Shown here: piece by piece, positions 8,875 through 16,648 of the stretch
How positions within the stretch are numbered: position 1 is the stretch's first letter
How the letters are laid out: every line of letters begins with the position of its first letter
Origin: CAYRVX01 sp964642165
GTDB lineage: Bacteria > Planctomycetota > Phycisphaerae > SM23-33
Assembly: GCA_964642165.1 (NCBI GenBank)
Contig: CAZXOC010000061.1
Coordinates: forward strand, 1-30,020
Length of the DNA: 30,020 nucleotides
Direction: 5' to 3'
Notes under the pieces: model-generated
What the model saw: only the letters and a program-made list of their open reading frames with translations
Database searches by the model: none
Told to the model about the DNA's origin: nothing
Program-made: the position numbers and the translations under genes

Positions 8875-8956
8875 CGTCTGGCGCGTCCGTTCCGCGCACC
8901 CGTCCAGCGCGTACTCGTCCCCCGTCTGGCGCGTGGTCTTCCCCCGTTTAGCGGGC
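8875..8956. repeat. Degenerate 12-bp direct repeats in a convergent gap
   Basis: Between the convergent GH-A and GH28-like genes the motif CGTCTGGCGCGT occurs at 8875 and 8923. Variants are CGTTCCGCGCAC (8888), CGTCCAGCGCGT (8901) and CGTTTAGCGGGC (8945). The last three are 22 bp apart and the first three 13 bp apart. No function is evident. Confidence 0.5.
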
Positions 8957-8969
8957 GGGCTTGCCCGCC
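8954..8969. terminator. Candidate bidirectional terminator hairpin
   Basis: GGCGGG-CTTG-CCCGCC forms a 6-bp all-GC stem closed by a stable CTTG tetraloop. It sits in the middle of a 133-bp convergent gap, as expected for a shared terminator. A pyrimidine-rich run (CTTCCCCCTCCCCC) follows on the plus strand instead of a pure T-run. Confidence 0.5.
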
Positions 8970-9005
8970 GCTTCCCCCTCCCCCGCGCTTAACGCGATCC
9001 CCTCC

Positions 9006-10601
9006 TCACTCCCGAGCGCCCCGCACCGACAGCGCCCCCGCGGACACCTCGGGCGAGACGGCGGCGGTCTGGCGGACCTTCGCCAGGTCGCACTCGTCCA
9101 GCACGATCCCCCGCGACCTGCGCCCGTCGAGGCGCAGCAGCGTGCCGACCGGGGACGTCGGCGAGCAGCGCCGGACGGCCGCGCCGCGCACGTCGACCAT
9201 GCGGAGCATCGCGGCCGCGCCCTTCGAAAACGCCGCGTCCAGGCCGTCGATCGCCAGGTCCTGCACGTCGTCGAAGACCATGGCGTGGCGCAGGTCACTG
9301 TCGGCCGTGCGAAGCTGGAGGTTGGTGAACGCCAGCCCGCGAACGTGCCGGCAGTAGAAGCCGTACGCCGGCAGCGTGCCGAACATCGTGCTCTCGGGGT
9401 AGTTCTTCTCGCGCTCGGGGACGCTGCGCGCGGCGTGCTCCCGCGTGCCTCCCCCGTCGAAGCCCAGGCGCACGTCCTTCAGCGTGACGCCCTCGACGGG
9501 GTGGCCGGGCAGGCCGGTGATCGAGCAGCCGATCCCGCCCGTGCCCTTCGCCGTGATGTTCTCCAGCCGGACGTTGCGGAGCGTGCCGACGCCGGGCTTG
9601 GCCCCCTTGACGTACGGCCGCGCGCGGTTGCCCAGGCGCACGAAGATCGGCACGGACACGCCGGCGATGTCCACGTCGCGCACGCGGACGTTCTCCATCC
9701 GCCCGCCGTCGACGATCTCCAGGGCGATCCCCGCCAGCCCGCGCTGCCGGCCGTAGATCTTCTTCGAACGCTTCGGCGAGAACACGGTGCACTTGTCGAT
9801 GGCGATGTCGACGAAGCCGCCGCCGGACTCCGTGCCCATCTTGAGGGCGTTGCAGTGGCTGCTGACGACGCAGTCGCGGATGCGAACGCGGCGGCACGGC
9901 GTCTCGGAGAGGCTCTTCAGGACGATGCCGTCGTCGTCGGAATCCACGCGGCAGCCGGTGATCGTCACGTCGCGGCAGCTATCGACGTTCAGCCCGTCGT
10001 TGTTGAAGGCGACGTGGTTGAAGACGGTCACGTTGCGGATGGTGAGCTTCTCGCACAGGCGGTAGTGCTGCATCCACGAGCCGGCCGCCTGCATCCGGAC
10101 GCCCTCGACGAGCACGTTGCGGCACCGCTCCAGGTAGATGCACTTCGGGCGATGCCTCGTCTTGTCGCGGAAGGCCGAGCCGCTCCCGTCGATGGTCCCC
10201 TTGCCGCAGATCGCGATATCTCGCAGGCCCTCGCCGTGGATCAGGTGGCGGGAGACGCGCGTCCCCGCCGCCGCCCGGCCGTCGGCGCCGAGGGGCGCAC
10301 CCGTGTAGTCCTTCCGGTCGCGGCTGCCCAGCAGCGTCGCGCCCTCGTCGAGCTGGAGCCTCACGCCGCTGCCGAGCCGCAGCGCCCCCGAGCGGAACGT
10401 CCCGGCCGGGAAACGCACCGTCCCTCCCCCGCCGGCCGCGCAGGCGTCGATGGCCTTCTGGATCGCCGCCGTGCACAGCGTCTTGCCGTCGGCCTTCGCG
10501 CCGGCGTCGACGACGTTCCAAACCTTCCGTTCGGCCGCCGCCGCGGCCACACCCGCCAGGGCCAGCAGCCCCGCTGCCTGCGCGAGAACGAGGATCTTCA
10601 T
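9006..10601 (-). CDS. Secreted right-handed beta-helix glycosidase, GH28-like (polygalacturonase-type)
   Basis: The gene encodes 531 aa. The ATG at 10601 follows AAGGAG, and its first bases overlap the stop of the SGNH gene (ATGA), indicating translational coupling. A signal peptide covers about residues 1-23. The mature protein starts with the pectate-lyase_3/GH28 signature VWNVVDAGAKADGKT and AIDACAAGGGGTVRFPAG. It then runs as a long beta-helix. GH28-type positions are readable: NND at 200-202 (NTD in classical enzymes), DSDDDG at 220-225, and SSHC with His249 (GHG in classical enzymes). The changed His motif means the exact activity may differ, for example exo-acting or acting on rhamnogalacturonan. 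It probably acts on pectin-like acidic polysaccharide outside the cytoplasm. The fold is certain; the substrate is inferred from the family. Confidence 0.85.
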   Translation of the reverse strand: MKILVLAQAAGLLALAGVAAAAAERKVWNVVDAGAKADGKTLCTAAIQKAIDACAAGGGGTVRFPAGTFRSGALRLGSGVRLQLDEGATLLGSRDRKDYTGAPLGADGRAAAGTRVSRHLIHGEGLRDIAICGKGTIDGSGSAFRDKTRHRPKCIYLERCRNVLVEGVRMQAAGSWMQHYRLCEKLTIRNVTVFNHVAFNNDGLNVDSCRDVTITGCRVDSDDDGIVLKSLSETPCRRVRIRDCVVSSHCNALKMGTESGGGFVDIAIDKCTVFSPKRSKKIYGRQRGLAGIALEIVDGGRMENVRVRDVDIAGVSVPIFVRLGNRARPYVKGAKPGVGTLRNVRLENITAKGTGGIGCSITGLPGHPVEGVTLKDVRLGFDGGGTREHAARSVPEREKNYPESTMFGTLPAYGFYCRHVRGLAFTNLQLRTADSDLRHAMVFDDVQDLAIDGLDAAFSKGAAAMLRMVDVRGAAVRRCSPTSPVGTLLRLDGRRSRGIVLDECDLAKVRQTAAVSPEVSAGALSVRGARE

Positions 10602-12136
10602 CGCGGTGCTCCTTGTGTCGTCGGCTCGTCCGGCCGGTCGCCGCCGTCGGCGCCGGGGCGCACGAGCGTGGCCCGCCCGGCCGCCCACTTGCGGACGGCC
10701 TTGAGCCGCTCCTGGCCCTTCGCGAAGTAGAACGCGTCGAGCGACGACAAGTGCTCCCTGGCCCGGGGCTCCTGCCGCTGCCTCCAGCCGCCCCGCGGGC
10801 GAACGACGCCCCGGCGGATCAGCTCGTCGGTCAGGGCGTCGGCGATGACGCGGTGCCCGGCGATGCTCGGGTGGACGTGGTCGATGAGCAGGTACCCGCC
10901 GGGGATGCCGTCGCGGCTGCGGCGCTCGAAGAGCGTCCGCACGTCGACGAGCGGCGTGTCCGTCCGGCGCGCGATCCGCCGCAGCGCCTCGTGCATGGGC
11001 TCCAGCATGCGGAGCGGGCAGACGTCCAGCTCCTTGGCGCGAAGGTAGGCCTCGCGGGCCCGGTCCGGGCGGCGGGCGGCGTCGCAGCACTTGCCGAGCA
11101 GGTAGTACGCGCCGGCGTGGCGGTCGTCGATGGCGACGGCCTGCTCGAGCCGCTTCGCCGCGCGGCGCGGGTCCGTGCCGAGAGCCCGGGTCGCCTCGCC
11201 GCACAGCGCCTCCCAGCGCCGGCGCTCGGAGGGCGTCAGGCCGTCGCGATGCTGGGCCTTGAAGGGCGGGCAGTCCCGCAGGTTGCTCACCGGGTTGACC
11301 AGCAGCAGCGGCACGCCGGCGTCGCGGCTAAGCTGCACCATCCGCCCCACGTTGAAGCCGAAGTGCCGGAGAACGCCGCGCCGCCACGACTCGTCGCGGT
11401 GGTACTTCGCCAGCCCGCCCTGGTAGTCGAGCATCGCGTCGGCCTCGGCGGCCAGGACGGGGCGCCCCGGCGGCGCCGCGGCCCGGGGCGAGCCCCGCAC
11501 GCGCAGGTAGGCCTCCCGCAGCAGGTTGAACGTCCGCGTCCGGGCGATCCGTTCGAGCGGCCGGGCCAGGACGCCCGGCATGTCGCGGATGGAGCCGTAC
11601 TCGCGGTCCTCCAGGAACTCGTTGTGCCCCGTGTAAAGGACGATCAGGTCGGGCTCGTGGGCGAGCACCTCGGCCAGGATGGGCACCAGGCGGTAGCTCG
11701 CGTAGGAGATGCCGCCGCAGTTGACCACCTCCCACGTGCGCCGCGGCTCGGCCAGGCGAAGGTTCAGCTCCAGCCACGTGGTGAAGGACGTCTCGATGGC
11801 GAACGGGCGGCCCTGCACGGTCGAGCCGCCCAGGCAGAAGATGCGGTACTCGTTGGCGCCCTTGGCGGCGGCGAAGGACTCCGGGCGGAAAAACGCCTGC
11901 CGCGCCGGCGGGATCTCCCAGCGCGAGCCGTCCTCGCTGGGCACGAACAACGGGCGCACGGCGCGGAAGCCCACGAAGGGGTCGTCGTGCAGGTCGGGGC
12001 GCCCCACGTCGAAGAGGACGAACAGCCCCTCGGCGAGGAGGAACGGGGCAACGCCCAGCAGCACCGCCGCCAGCCGGAACAGCACGCCGCGCCGTCCGCG
12101 CGGGCGACTTCTCCCGGTTGGCGCAGGCGATCCCAT
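10598..12136 (-). CDS. Membrane-anchored SGNH/GDSL hydrolase with TPR insertion
   Basis: This protein has 512 aa from the ATG at 12136 (GGGAG upstream). A second in-frame ATG at 12193 would add 19 Arg-rich residues. One N-terminal membrane segment lies at about residues 17-42. SGNH blocks are complete: Ser105 in CLGGSTVQG, Gly in NCGGIS (140-143), Asn172 in YTGHNEF, and Asp419 with His422 in IDHVHPS. A TPR-like helical pair (about 318-372; KRLEQAVAIDD, GAYYLLGKC, REAYLRAKELD) is inserted between the third block and the catalytic Asp/His. Family members are carbohydrate acetylesterases or lipases. Overlap of its TGA with the GH28-like ATG suggests the two work together, for instance de-acetylating a substrate before cleavage; that link is inference. 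Confidence 0.85.
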   Translation of the reverse strand: MGSPAPTGRSRPRGRRGVLFRLAAVLLGVAPFLLAEGLFVLFDVGRPDLHDDPFVGFRAVRPLFVPSEDGSRWEIPPARQAFFRPESFAAAKGANEYRIFCLGGSTVQGRPFAIETSFTTWLELNLRLAEPRRTWEVVNCGGISYASYRLVPILAEVLAHEPDLIVLYTGHNEFLEDREYGSIRDMPGVLARPLERIARTRTFNLLREAYLRVRGSPRAAAPPGRPVLAAEADAMLDYQGGLAKYHRDESWRRGVLRHFGFNVGRMVQLSRDAGVPLLLVNPVSNLRDCPPFKAQHRDGLTPSERRRWEALCGEATRALGTDPRRAAKRLEQAVAIDDRHAGAYYLLGKCCDAARRPDRAREAYLRAKELDVCPLRMLEPMHEALRRIARRTDTPLVDVRTLFERRSRDGIPGGYLLIDHVHPSIAGHRVIADALTDELIRRGVVRPRGGWRQRQEPRAREHLSSLDAFYFAKGQERLKAVRKWAAGRATLVRPGADGGDRPDEPTTQGAPR

Positions 12137-12237
12137 CGGCCGGTCTCCCGAGGCACGACGGCCGGACCGCACCGATCCGGCCGCACGGACCATCTTACCC
12201 CGTGCGCGCCTCACGGGCGAGAAGTGGCGAATCGCGC

Positions 12238-12266
12238 AAGACACGAGGGCGGTGTTCCGGTACGAT
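12238..12266 (+). promoter_or_regulatory. Candidate sigma70-like promoter for the Tat/ceramidase-like operon
   Basis: AAGACA (12238-12243) lies 17 nt before TACGAT (12261-12266), a 4/6 match at each box. The -10 is followed by GCGG, and the gene start is 38 nt downstream. The spacing is ideal but the boxes are weak. Confidence 0.35.
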
Positions 12267-12303
12267 GCGGCGGCGTTTTGACCGTCCTCGAGGAGGAGAC
12301 GTG

Positions 12304-13290
12304 ATGACTGATCGACAGCGCGGCGACGGCACGGCGGCGGGCGGCGCCGGGACCGGCGGCCGGCGCGAGTTTCTGAAGAAGGCCGTGGCGCTGCCGGCGG
12401 CCCTGGCCGTGGCGAAGCACGTCGGCGGCGCCGGCAACAAGCCGGCCGCCCGGCCCAAGCTGCCGCAGCTTCGTCTCGGCAAGCACTCGATCTCGCGGCT
12501 GATCTGCGGGGCGAACCCCTTCAACGGCGGCTCGCACCTGTCGGTGTTCGTCAACCGCCAGATGAAGGAGTACCACACGCCGGAGCAGGTCCTCAAGACG
12601 CTGCGGCGCTGCCAGGAGGTGGGCATCAACTGCTGGCAGGGCGGGACGGGCAACGTCGAGCTGTACCGCCGCTTCCTCGACGAGGGCGGGCGAATGCACT
12701 TCATCGCCATCGCCTCGGGCGAGGCCGCGACGGTCCGGACGCTCGCCCGCGGCGGGTGCATCGCGATCGCCCACCACGGCGAGACGACGGACAACCTCTT
12801 CAAGAACGGCCGGCTCGACGAGATCCACGACTACCTCAAGCGCGTGCGCGACGCGGGGCTGCAGGTGGGCGTCTCGACGCACATGCCCGACGTGGTCGAC
12901 GCCGTCGAGTCCAAGGGCTGGGACGTCGACTACTACATGACCTGCGTCTACGAGCGCCACCGCAGCGCCGCGGCGCTGAAGAAGCTCCTCGGGCACGTGC
13001 CCATCCCGCAGCGCGAGGTCTACCTCGAGAGCGACCCTCCCCGCATGTTCCGGGCCATCCGGGCCACCAAACGCCCCTGCCTGGCGTTCAAGATCCTCGC
13101 CGCCGGACGCCTCTCCGAACGCAGGGAGTGGGTCGTCCGAGCGTTTCGCGACACGTTCGCCTCGATCAAGCCCACCGACGGCGCGATCGTGGGCATCTAC
13201 GACCGCTACAGCGACCAGCCCGCCGAGGACGCCGCCCTCGTCCGCCGCTTCGCCTCCGGCGCGACGACCCGGACGAGCCGAACGTCCTGA
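12304..13290 (+). CDS. Tat-exported aldo/keto-reductase-like TIM-barrel protein
   Basis: The gene encodes 328 aa. The ATG at 12304 has GAGGAGG 7 nt upstream; an in-frame GTG at 12301 is less well spaced. A twin-arginine signal is clear: GRREFLKKAVALPAALAVA, so the protein is probably exported folded. The barrel begins with LPQLRLGKHSISRLICGANPF, resembling aldo/keto reductases. Later pieces (INCWQGG, CIAIAHHGETTD, LQVGVSTHMPD, AFKILAAGRL, DGAIVGIYDRY) follow the barrel strand order. The usual AKR Tyr/Lys catalytic pair and the NADP-binding tail are not recognisable, so it may not be a reductase. Proteins of this kind are common and uncharacterised in Planctomycetota. It lies 16 bp upstream of the ceramidase-like gene and is probably in one transcript with it. 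Confidence 0.75.
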   Translation: MTDRQRGDGTAAGGAGTGGRREFLKKAVALPAALAVAKHVGGAGNKPAARPKLPQLRLGKHSISRLICGANPFNGGSHLSVFVNRQMKEYHTPEQVLKTLRRCQEVGINCWQGGTGNVELYRRFLDEGGRMHFIAIASGEAATVRTLARGGCIAIAHHGETTDNLFKNGRLDEIHDYLKRVRDAGLQVGVSTHMPDVVDAVESKGWDVDYYMTCVYERHRSAAALKKLLGHVPIPQREVYLESDPPRMFRAIRATKRPCLAFKILAAGRLSERREWVVRAFRDTFASIKPTDGAIVGIYDRYSDQPAEDAALVRRFASGATTRTSRTS

Positions 13291-13306
13291 GCCGGTCCCG
13301 TCGAAC

Positions 13307-15502
13307 ATGGCCAGAACCGCCATCTCCCCCTGCGCGGCACTGCTCGCCGCGGCGGGGGCCTGCTGCCCGGCCACGCAGGCCGCTTCGCCCCCGGCGACGG
13401 CCAAGGAGGGGAACTTCCGCGCCGGCGCGTCGGTCGTCGACATCTCCCCGAAGAAGCTCCCCGTCCTCGTCAGCGGGGGCTTCCTGGCCCGGCGGTCCGC
13501 GACGCTCCAGGACCGGCTGTACGCCCGCTGCCTGGTGCTCGACGACGGCACGACCCGCGTGGCCGTCGTCATCGCCGACAGCCTCATGCTGCCCCGCGCC
13601 CTCCTCGACGCCGCCAAGCAGGCCGCCCACAAGGCCACCGGCATCCCCACCGGCCGCATGCTCATCGCCGCCACGCACACCCACTCCGCCCCCGCCGCCA
13701 TGGGCGCCCTCGGCACGGACGTGGACGTCGAGTACGCCAGGCACCTGCCCGCGCGTCTCGCCGAGGCCATCGAGACGGCCGCCCGCAACCTGGCCCCCGC
13801 GCGGGTCGGCTGGGCCGTGGCCCGGGACCCCGAGCACACGCACTGCCGGCGGTGGATCCTGCGGCCGGACCGCATCGGCAGGGATCCCTTCGGCGGACGC
13901 ACCGTGCGGGCGATGATGCATCCCGGCCACCAGAGCCCCAACCACGTCGGCCCGGCCGGTCCCGTGGACGACGCCGTCACGGTGCTCGCCCTGCAATCGC
14001 CGGACGGCCGGCCCATCGCCCTGCTGGCGAACTACTCCCAGCACTACTGCGGCGCGACGCCGGTCTCGGCGGACTACTTCGGTATCTTCGCGGAGAAGAT
14101 TCCGGCGATGGTCGGCGCCGCAGACCGCGTGCCGCCCTTCGTGGGGGCCCTGTCGCAGGGCACGAGCGGCGACCTGCACTGGATGGACTACGCCCGGCCC
14201 CGCAAGCCGGGCCTGAACCGCTTCACGATCGCCGAGGGCGTGGCGCGCGTGGCCGCCGCGGCGTACCGGACGATCCGGTACCGGGACCGGGGGTCCCTGG
14301 CGATGGCCGAAACGACGCTGACGCTGAAGCGCCGCGTGCCCGACGCCCGGCGCCTCGCCTGGGCCCGCCGGATCGCCGCGGAGATGGCCGGGCGGGCGCC
14401 CCGCAACCGGACGGAGGTCTACGCCCGCGAGCAGATCTGCCTCCACGAGGAGCCCGAGGTGGAGCTGAAGCTCCAGGCCCTGCGGATCGGCGAGCTGGGC
14501 GTCGCGGCGATCCCCTGCGAGGTCTTCGGCATCACGGGGCTGAAGATCAAGGCCCGCAGCCCCCTCGCGCCCACCGTCAACCTGGAGCTGGCCAACGGAG
14601 CCGAGGGCTACATCCCCCCGCCGGAGCAGCACGCGCTCGGCGGGTACACGACCTGGCCGGCCCGCACGGCGGGCCTGGAGGTCCAGGCCGAGCCGAAGAC
14701 CGTCGAGACGGTGCTCCGCCTGCTCGAGCAGGTCTCCGGCCGTCCGCGCCGCGAGGCCGCGGACCCGCCCGGGCCCTACGCGAAGGTGGTGCTGGCCTCG
14801 AAGCCCGCGGCGTACTGGCGGCTGGGCGAGCTGGACGGCCGCGAGGCGCGCGACGCCGGCGGCGGCAACCGCCACGGCGCGTACGAGGACGGCGTGGCGC
14901 TGTACCTGCGCGGGCCGGACCTGCCGGGCCTCGCCGGCGGCGATCCGGGCAGCCGCGCGGTTCACTTCGCCGGCGGGCGGATGAAGGCCCACCTGGCGAG
15001 GCTCGGCCGAACCTACAGCGTCGAGATGTGGTTCTGGAACGCCCTGCCGCACGACGCGCGGGCCGTGACGGGCTACCTGTTCTCCCGCGGCCGCGAGGGC
15101 GCCCCGGGCGCGCCAGGCGACCACCTCGGCATCGGCGGCACCCACCGCAAGGGCGCCCGGGGCAGGCTGCTGTTCTACAACGGCGATGAGCTGGGTGAGA
15201 CCCTCGTCGGGCGCACGACGCTGCGCCTGAGGACGTGGATGCACGTTGTCCTCGTCCGCGACGGGGCGGAGGTCAGGGTGTATCTGAACGGCAAGGCGAA
15301 GCCCGAGATCGCCGGGCGGGCGCAGCCCGGCTGCGCCGAGGGAATGGAGCAGGTGTTCCTGGGCGGGCGCAGCGACGGCAGGTTCGGCCTGGAGGGCAAG
15401 CTGGACGAGGTGGCGATCTACCCGCGGGCCCTGACGGCCCGGGACGCCGCCGAGCACTACGCCGCCGCGTCGCGCGGCGCCGGCAGCACGGGCGCGACCT
15501 GA
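13307..15502 (+). CDS. Secreted neutral ceramidase-like hydrolase with C-terminal LamG domain
   Basis: The gene encodes 731 aa; the ATG at 13307 has only a weak ribosome site and is probably read by coupling from the upstream gene (gap 16 bp). A signal peptide covers about the first 25 residues. Residues about 35-450 match the alkaline/neutral ceramidase N-domain: GASVVDISPKK, LYARCLVLDDG, and a zinc-site HTHS (His124, His126) in ATHTHSAPAAMG. The loop that carries the catalytic Ser in true ceramidases reads SQGTSGDLHW near residue 283, so the activity may be that of another amidase or esterase. From about 490 a concanavalin-A/LamG beta-sandwich follows, starting AAYWRLGELDG and ending KLDEVAIYPRALT. 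LamG tails usually bind carbohydrate or surface partners. The domain order is clear; the substrate is unknown. Confidence 0.85.
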   Translation: MARTAISPCAALLAAAGACCPATQAASPPATAKEGNFRAGASVVDISPKKLPVLVSGGFLARRSATLQDRLYARCLVLDDGTTRVAVVIADSLMLPRALLDAAKQAAHKATGIPTGRMLIAATHTHSAPAAMGALGTDVDVEYARHLPARLAEAIETAARNLAPARVGWAVARDPEHTHCRRWILRPDRIGRDPFGGRTVRAMMHPGHQSPNHVGPAGPVDDAVTVLALQSPDGRPIALLANYSQHYCGATPVSADYFGIFAEKIPAMVGAADRVPPFVGALSQGTSGDLHWMDYARPRKPGLNRFTIAEGVARVAAAAYRTIRYRDRGSLAMAETTLTLKRRVPDARRLAWARRIAAEMAGRAPRNRTEVYAREQICLHEEPEVELKLQALRIGELGVAAIPCEVFGITGLKIKARSPLAPTVNLELANGAEGYIPPPEQHALGGYTTWPARTAGLEVQAEPKTVETVLRLLEQVSGRPRREAADPPGPYAKVVLASKPAAYWRLGELDGREARDAGGGNRHGAYEDGVALYLRGPDLPGLAGGDPGSRAVHFAGGRMKAHLARLGRTYSVEMWFWNALPHDARAVTGYLFSRGREGAPGAPGDHLGIGGTHRKGARGRLLFYNGDELGETLVGRTTLRLRTWMHVVLVRDGAEVRVYLNGKAKPEIAGRAQPGCAEGMEQVFLGGRSDGRFGLEGKLDEVAIYPRALTARDAAEHYAAASRGAGSTGAT

Positions 15503-15693
15503 TCATCGGCGGCGGTATGGACAAGCGCATCGGTGCCACCGGCGACCGCCGGGCCATCGACGCGATGATCGACGAGAAGCGCGAGTTGATGCTGGCGGGC
15601 GGCTATGTCCCCGGCTGCGACCACGCCATCCCGCCCGACATCCCCTGGGGCGCCTACCTGCACTACCGGGAGCGCCTGGCCGAGATCGCCTGA
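15497..15693 (+). pseudogene. C-terminal remnant of a uroporphyrinogen-decarboxylase/MtaA-type methyltransferase
   Basis: The frame reads LIIGGGMDKRI, then a helix AIDAMIDEKRELM, then LAGGYVPGCDHAIPP, and ends YLHYRERLAEIA before TGA at 15691. This is the end of the URO-D superfamily fold (GG.DKR, GGYIP..DH..PP, a Tyr-rich last helix). Only about 65 of the usual 340 or more residues are present. Upstream, this frame turns into Arg-rich nonsense inside the ceramidase-like gene, so homology begins abruptly near 15497, overlapping that gene's stop (15500-15502). An ATG at 15517 could give a 58-aa peptide without a clear ribosome site. Most likely it is a deletion or recombination scar, or an assembly join. 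Identity as a URO-D tail is confident; its history is inference. Confidence 0.75.
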
Positions 15694-15696
15694 AAC

Positions 15697-15709
15697 GCGG
15701 CCGGGCCGC
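15697..15709 (+). terminator. Candidate terminator hairpin
   Basis: GCGGC-CGG-GCCGC directly follows the URO-D remnant stop and is trailed by AATAAA. The 5-bp stem is short and there is no T-run. It may end the transcript that starts at the Tat-exported protein. Confidence 0.3.
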
Positions 15710-15852
15710 AATAAACGCCCCCCCGGCGCTGTTATTCCCACTGCGTGAGTTCCCAGGGCAGCGGGGCCGTGGCGCCCCGCGACGCACGCCGCCTCCGCAC
15801 GCACGGGCCGCGGGCGGACAGCGCCGGTTCAGGGCCCGTGGAGAAGACATCG

Positions 15853-16419
15853 ATGAGACATGCCAAATGGTGGATCGGCGGCGTGGCCGCCCTGGTGCTG
15901 GCGGGCTGGACCTACACGGTGGCCCAGGACGCCGGCCGCGAAGGCCGCACGCGGGGCAAGCGCGCGGGGGCCGGAGAGAAGGGCGAGCGGCGCCGACCGG
16001 GCGCAGCCACCGCCCGCCGGGGCGGCGGGGGCGGGGAGATGGCCTTCGACTACGCCGGCGTCGCCGCCGAGATGAACCTCGCCGGCGCCCAGGCGCAGAA
16101 GCTCACCGGCCTGATCCTCAACCAGTTCATGCTCGCCCGCACGCGGCGGGCCGAGCTGAGCGACGACCAGAAGGCGCAGCTCAAGGCCGCCTGCATGGGG
16201 GCCGCGACGGATTTGCTGGCCGCCACCGACGCCCGGGGCAAGATGACGGCGACCCGCGCCGTGCAGCAGACGCTCCGCAACGAGATCCTGACGGACGAGC
16301 AGAAGAAGAAGATGGGCCGCGGCGCCCCCGGCGGGCGCGACAGGCCCGGCGGCAAGCGGGGCGGCGCCGGCGGCGGAGAACGCCGCAAGAAACGCGGCGC
16401 CGGGGAGACGGCGCCGTAG
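15853..16419 (+). CDS. Small exported LTXXQ-like (Spy/CpxP-type) protein
   Basis: The gene encodes 188 aa; the ATG at 15853 has GTGGAG about 9 nt upstream. A short membrane or signal segment (WWIGGVAALVLAGWTYTVA) is followed by a low-complexity Gly/Arg/Lys linker to about residue 62. A helical region (about 63-155) follows with LSDDQKAQL and ILTDEQKKKM, the LTxxQ-type repeats of periplasmic Spy/CpxP chaperone-like proteins. The C-terminal 35 residues are again Gly/Arg/Lys-rich and disordered. LTXXQ proteins sense or buffer misfolded envelope proteins and metals, but the similarity here is limited to the helical pattern. Both basic tails are unusual and could bind nucleic acid or acidic polymer. 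I rate this as a real gene of uncertain function. Confidence 0.65.
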   Translation: MRHAKWWIGGVAALVLAGWTYTVAQDAGREGRTRGKRAGAGEKGERRRPGAATARRGGGGGEMAFDYAGVAAEMNLAGAQAQKLTGLILNQFMLARTRRAELSDDQKAQLKAACMGAATDLLAATDARGKMTATRAVQQTLRNEILTDEQKKKMGRGAPGGRDRPGGKRGGAGGGERRKKRGAGETAP

Positions 16420-16583
16420 TCGGCCCACCCGCCGACGCGAGACCACGGAACGCGAAGTGTCCAACCGACACGCCCGGGCCGGGGGCAGGAAGCCCTCGGC
16501 CCGGTGCTTGTCGGGGCGCGGGGGCGCCCCTCGCCCCGGGGACGCGCCGCCCTTGCCGCTGGCCCGGCGCGCCCGGGCGTCCG

Positions 16584-16589
16584 TATACT
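16584..16589 (+). promoter_or_regulatory. Candidate -10 box (TATACT) upstream of the EF-hand esterase
   Basis: TATACT (5/6 to TATAAT) followed by GCGG lies in the 229-bp gap 16420-16648, 59 nt before the ATG. No -35 is visible at 16-18 nt. The rest of the gap shows no gene. Confidence 0.35.
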
Positions 16590-16648
16590 GCGGGCCGGAA
16601 CCGCTCACCGGGAGCATCGACGAGACGCCCACACGCCGGGAGATCGCC

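Noticed and set aside
5564..8899. 1111-codon minus-strand open frame opposite the GH-A gene
   Set aside because: It mirrors the coding frame of the real gene and has Val/Ala/Gly/Arg-rich composition with no domain.
4789..9357. Very long plus-strand open frame across the propeller gene and the GH-A gene
   Set aside because: It is out of frame with the recognisable GH-A domains, Arg/Pro/Gly-rich, and spans a divergent promoter; stop codons are simply rare in this GC-rich DNA.
12301..12303. GTG as the start of the Tat-exported protein
   Set aside because: In frame, but only 4 nt from the AGGAGG; the next codon, ATG, has the normal 7-nt spacing.
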